DNA from: REEP01 sp964517265
GTDB taxonomy: Bacteria > Pseudomonadota > Alphaproteobacteria > Rhodospirillales > Defluviicoccaceae
NCBI GenBank assembly: GCA_964517265.1
Contig: CAZFBS010000010.1
Span: 5,373-69,372, forward strand
Length of the DNA stretch: 64,000 nt
Direction of reading: 5' to 3'
In this document: piece after piece, positions 63,947-64,000 of the stretch
Layout of the letters: every line of letters starts with the position of its first letter
How positions within the stretch are numbered: position 1 is the first letter of the stretch
Position numbers and translations under genes: made by a program
The notes under the pieces: generated by a model
What the model saw: the letters and a program-made list of their open reading frames with translations, nothing else
The model's database searches: none
Told to the model about the DNA's origin: nothing

Positions 63947-64000
63947 TGGTCGGAGCGGCGGGATTTGAACCCACGACCCCTACACCCCCAGTGTAGTGCG
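63947..64000 (-). tRNA. tRNA-Pro (GGG anticodon), partial at window edge
   Basis: The 3' part is present on the minus strand: encoded CCA (63947-63949), discriminator A, acceptor strand CGCTCCG, T arm GTGGGTTCAAATCCC and the anticodon stem CTACA/TGTAG with loop CTGGGGG, so anticodon GGG for proline. The D arm and 5' acceptor lie beyond the window. Confidence 0.92.

Noticed and set aside
1..64000. CRISPR arrays, insertion sequences, prophage genes, toxin-antitoxin pairs
   Set aside because: Looked for repeated spacers, transposase motifs, terminal repeats, integrase or small paired genes; none found.

Overview
The window is GC-rich, densely coded chromosomal DNA from an alphaproteobacterium, probably of Rhodospirillales type. 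That placement is an inference from gene content and layout: a yajC-secD-secF-(NDUFAF3-like)-(NDUFAF6-like) block, sdhE-mfd facing recG, overlapping trpG-trpD-trpC, a TIGR02186 protein beside a universal stress protein, and Asp-rich HemB. I see no phage, transposon, CRISPR array or rRNA operon. Housekeeping and central metabolism dominate, with a few accessory islands.

Layout. 1-5.9 kb: the 3' part of a double-module glycogen branching enzyme, a DUF1622 membrane protein, tRNA-Gln, a DUF4383 membrane protein and a small ParB-like protein. 5.9-13 kb: coaD, gyrA and the fused B12 enzyme IcmF. 13-19 kb: metY, hemB, ppk1, an alpha/beta hydrolase and an MscS channel. 20-29.7 kb: a second hydrolase, two hemerythrins, trpGDC followed directly by osmC, and a three-gene accessory cluster (epimerase, paraoxonase-like, sulfotransferase). 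29.7-38.3 kb: mfd, sdhE, recG, a B12-binding radical SAM protein with an AT-rich patch, and DUF502. 38.4-41.1 kb: Nudix, ACT-domain, TIGR02186 and UspA proteins. 41.1-46 kb: a Calvin/pentose-phosphate operon prk-tkt-fba-rpe with a class-II-like phosphoribulokinase. 46-49.8 kb: tRNA-His, a NaChBac-type channel, an aldo/keto reductase, a structured RNA candidate ending in a strong terminator, a GNAT protein and an unknown protein. 49.8-54.9 kb: otsA-galU, an LpxA-family acyltransferase and trmFO. 54.9-64 kb: small secreted proteins, NDUFAF6-like and degenerate squalene/phytoene-synthase-like proteins, SOD, NDUFAF3-like, secF, secD, yajC, cutA, an unknown exported protein and a partial tRNA-Pro.

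How the genes work together. Carbon and phosphate storage is prominent (GlgB, GalU, OtsA, Ppk1). IcmF connects branched and straight C4 acyl-CoAs. The prk operon could run a Calvin cycle if RuBisCO lies elsewhere. The sec block also carries homologues of respiratory complex I assembly factors.

Most worth a second look: (i) the tandem GlgB whose first catalytic domain has decayed; (ii) the RNA at about 48.56-48.73 kb with an exposed anti-Shine-Dalgarno tract; (iii) the class-II-like phosphoribulokinase; (iv) the palindrome between icmF and metY; (v) the AT-rich patch in the radical SAM gene; (vi) the synthase-like protein with eroded Asp motifs inserted in the sec/complex-I-assembly block.
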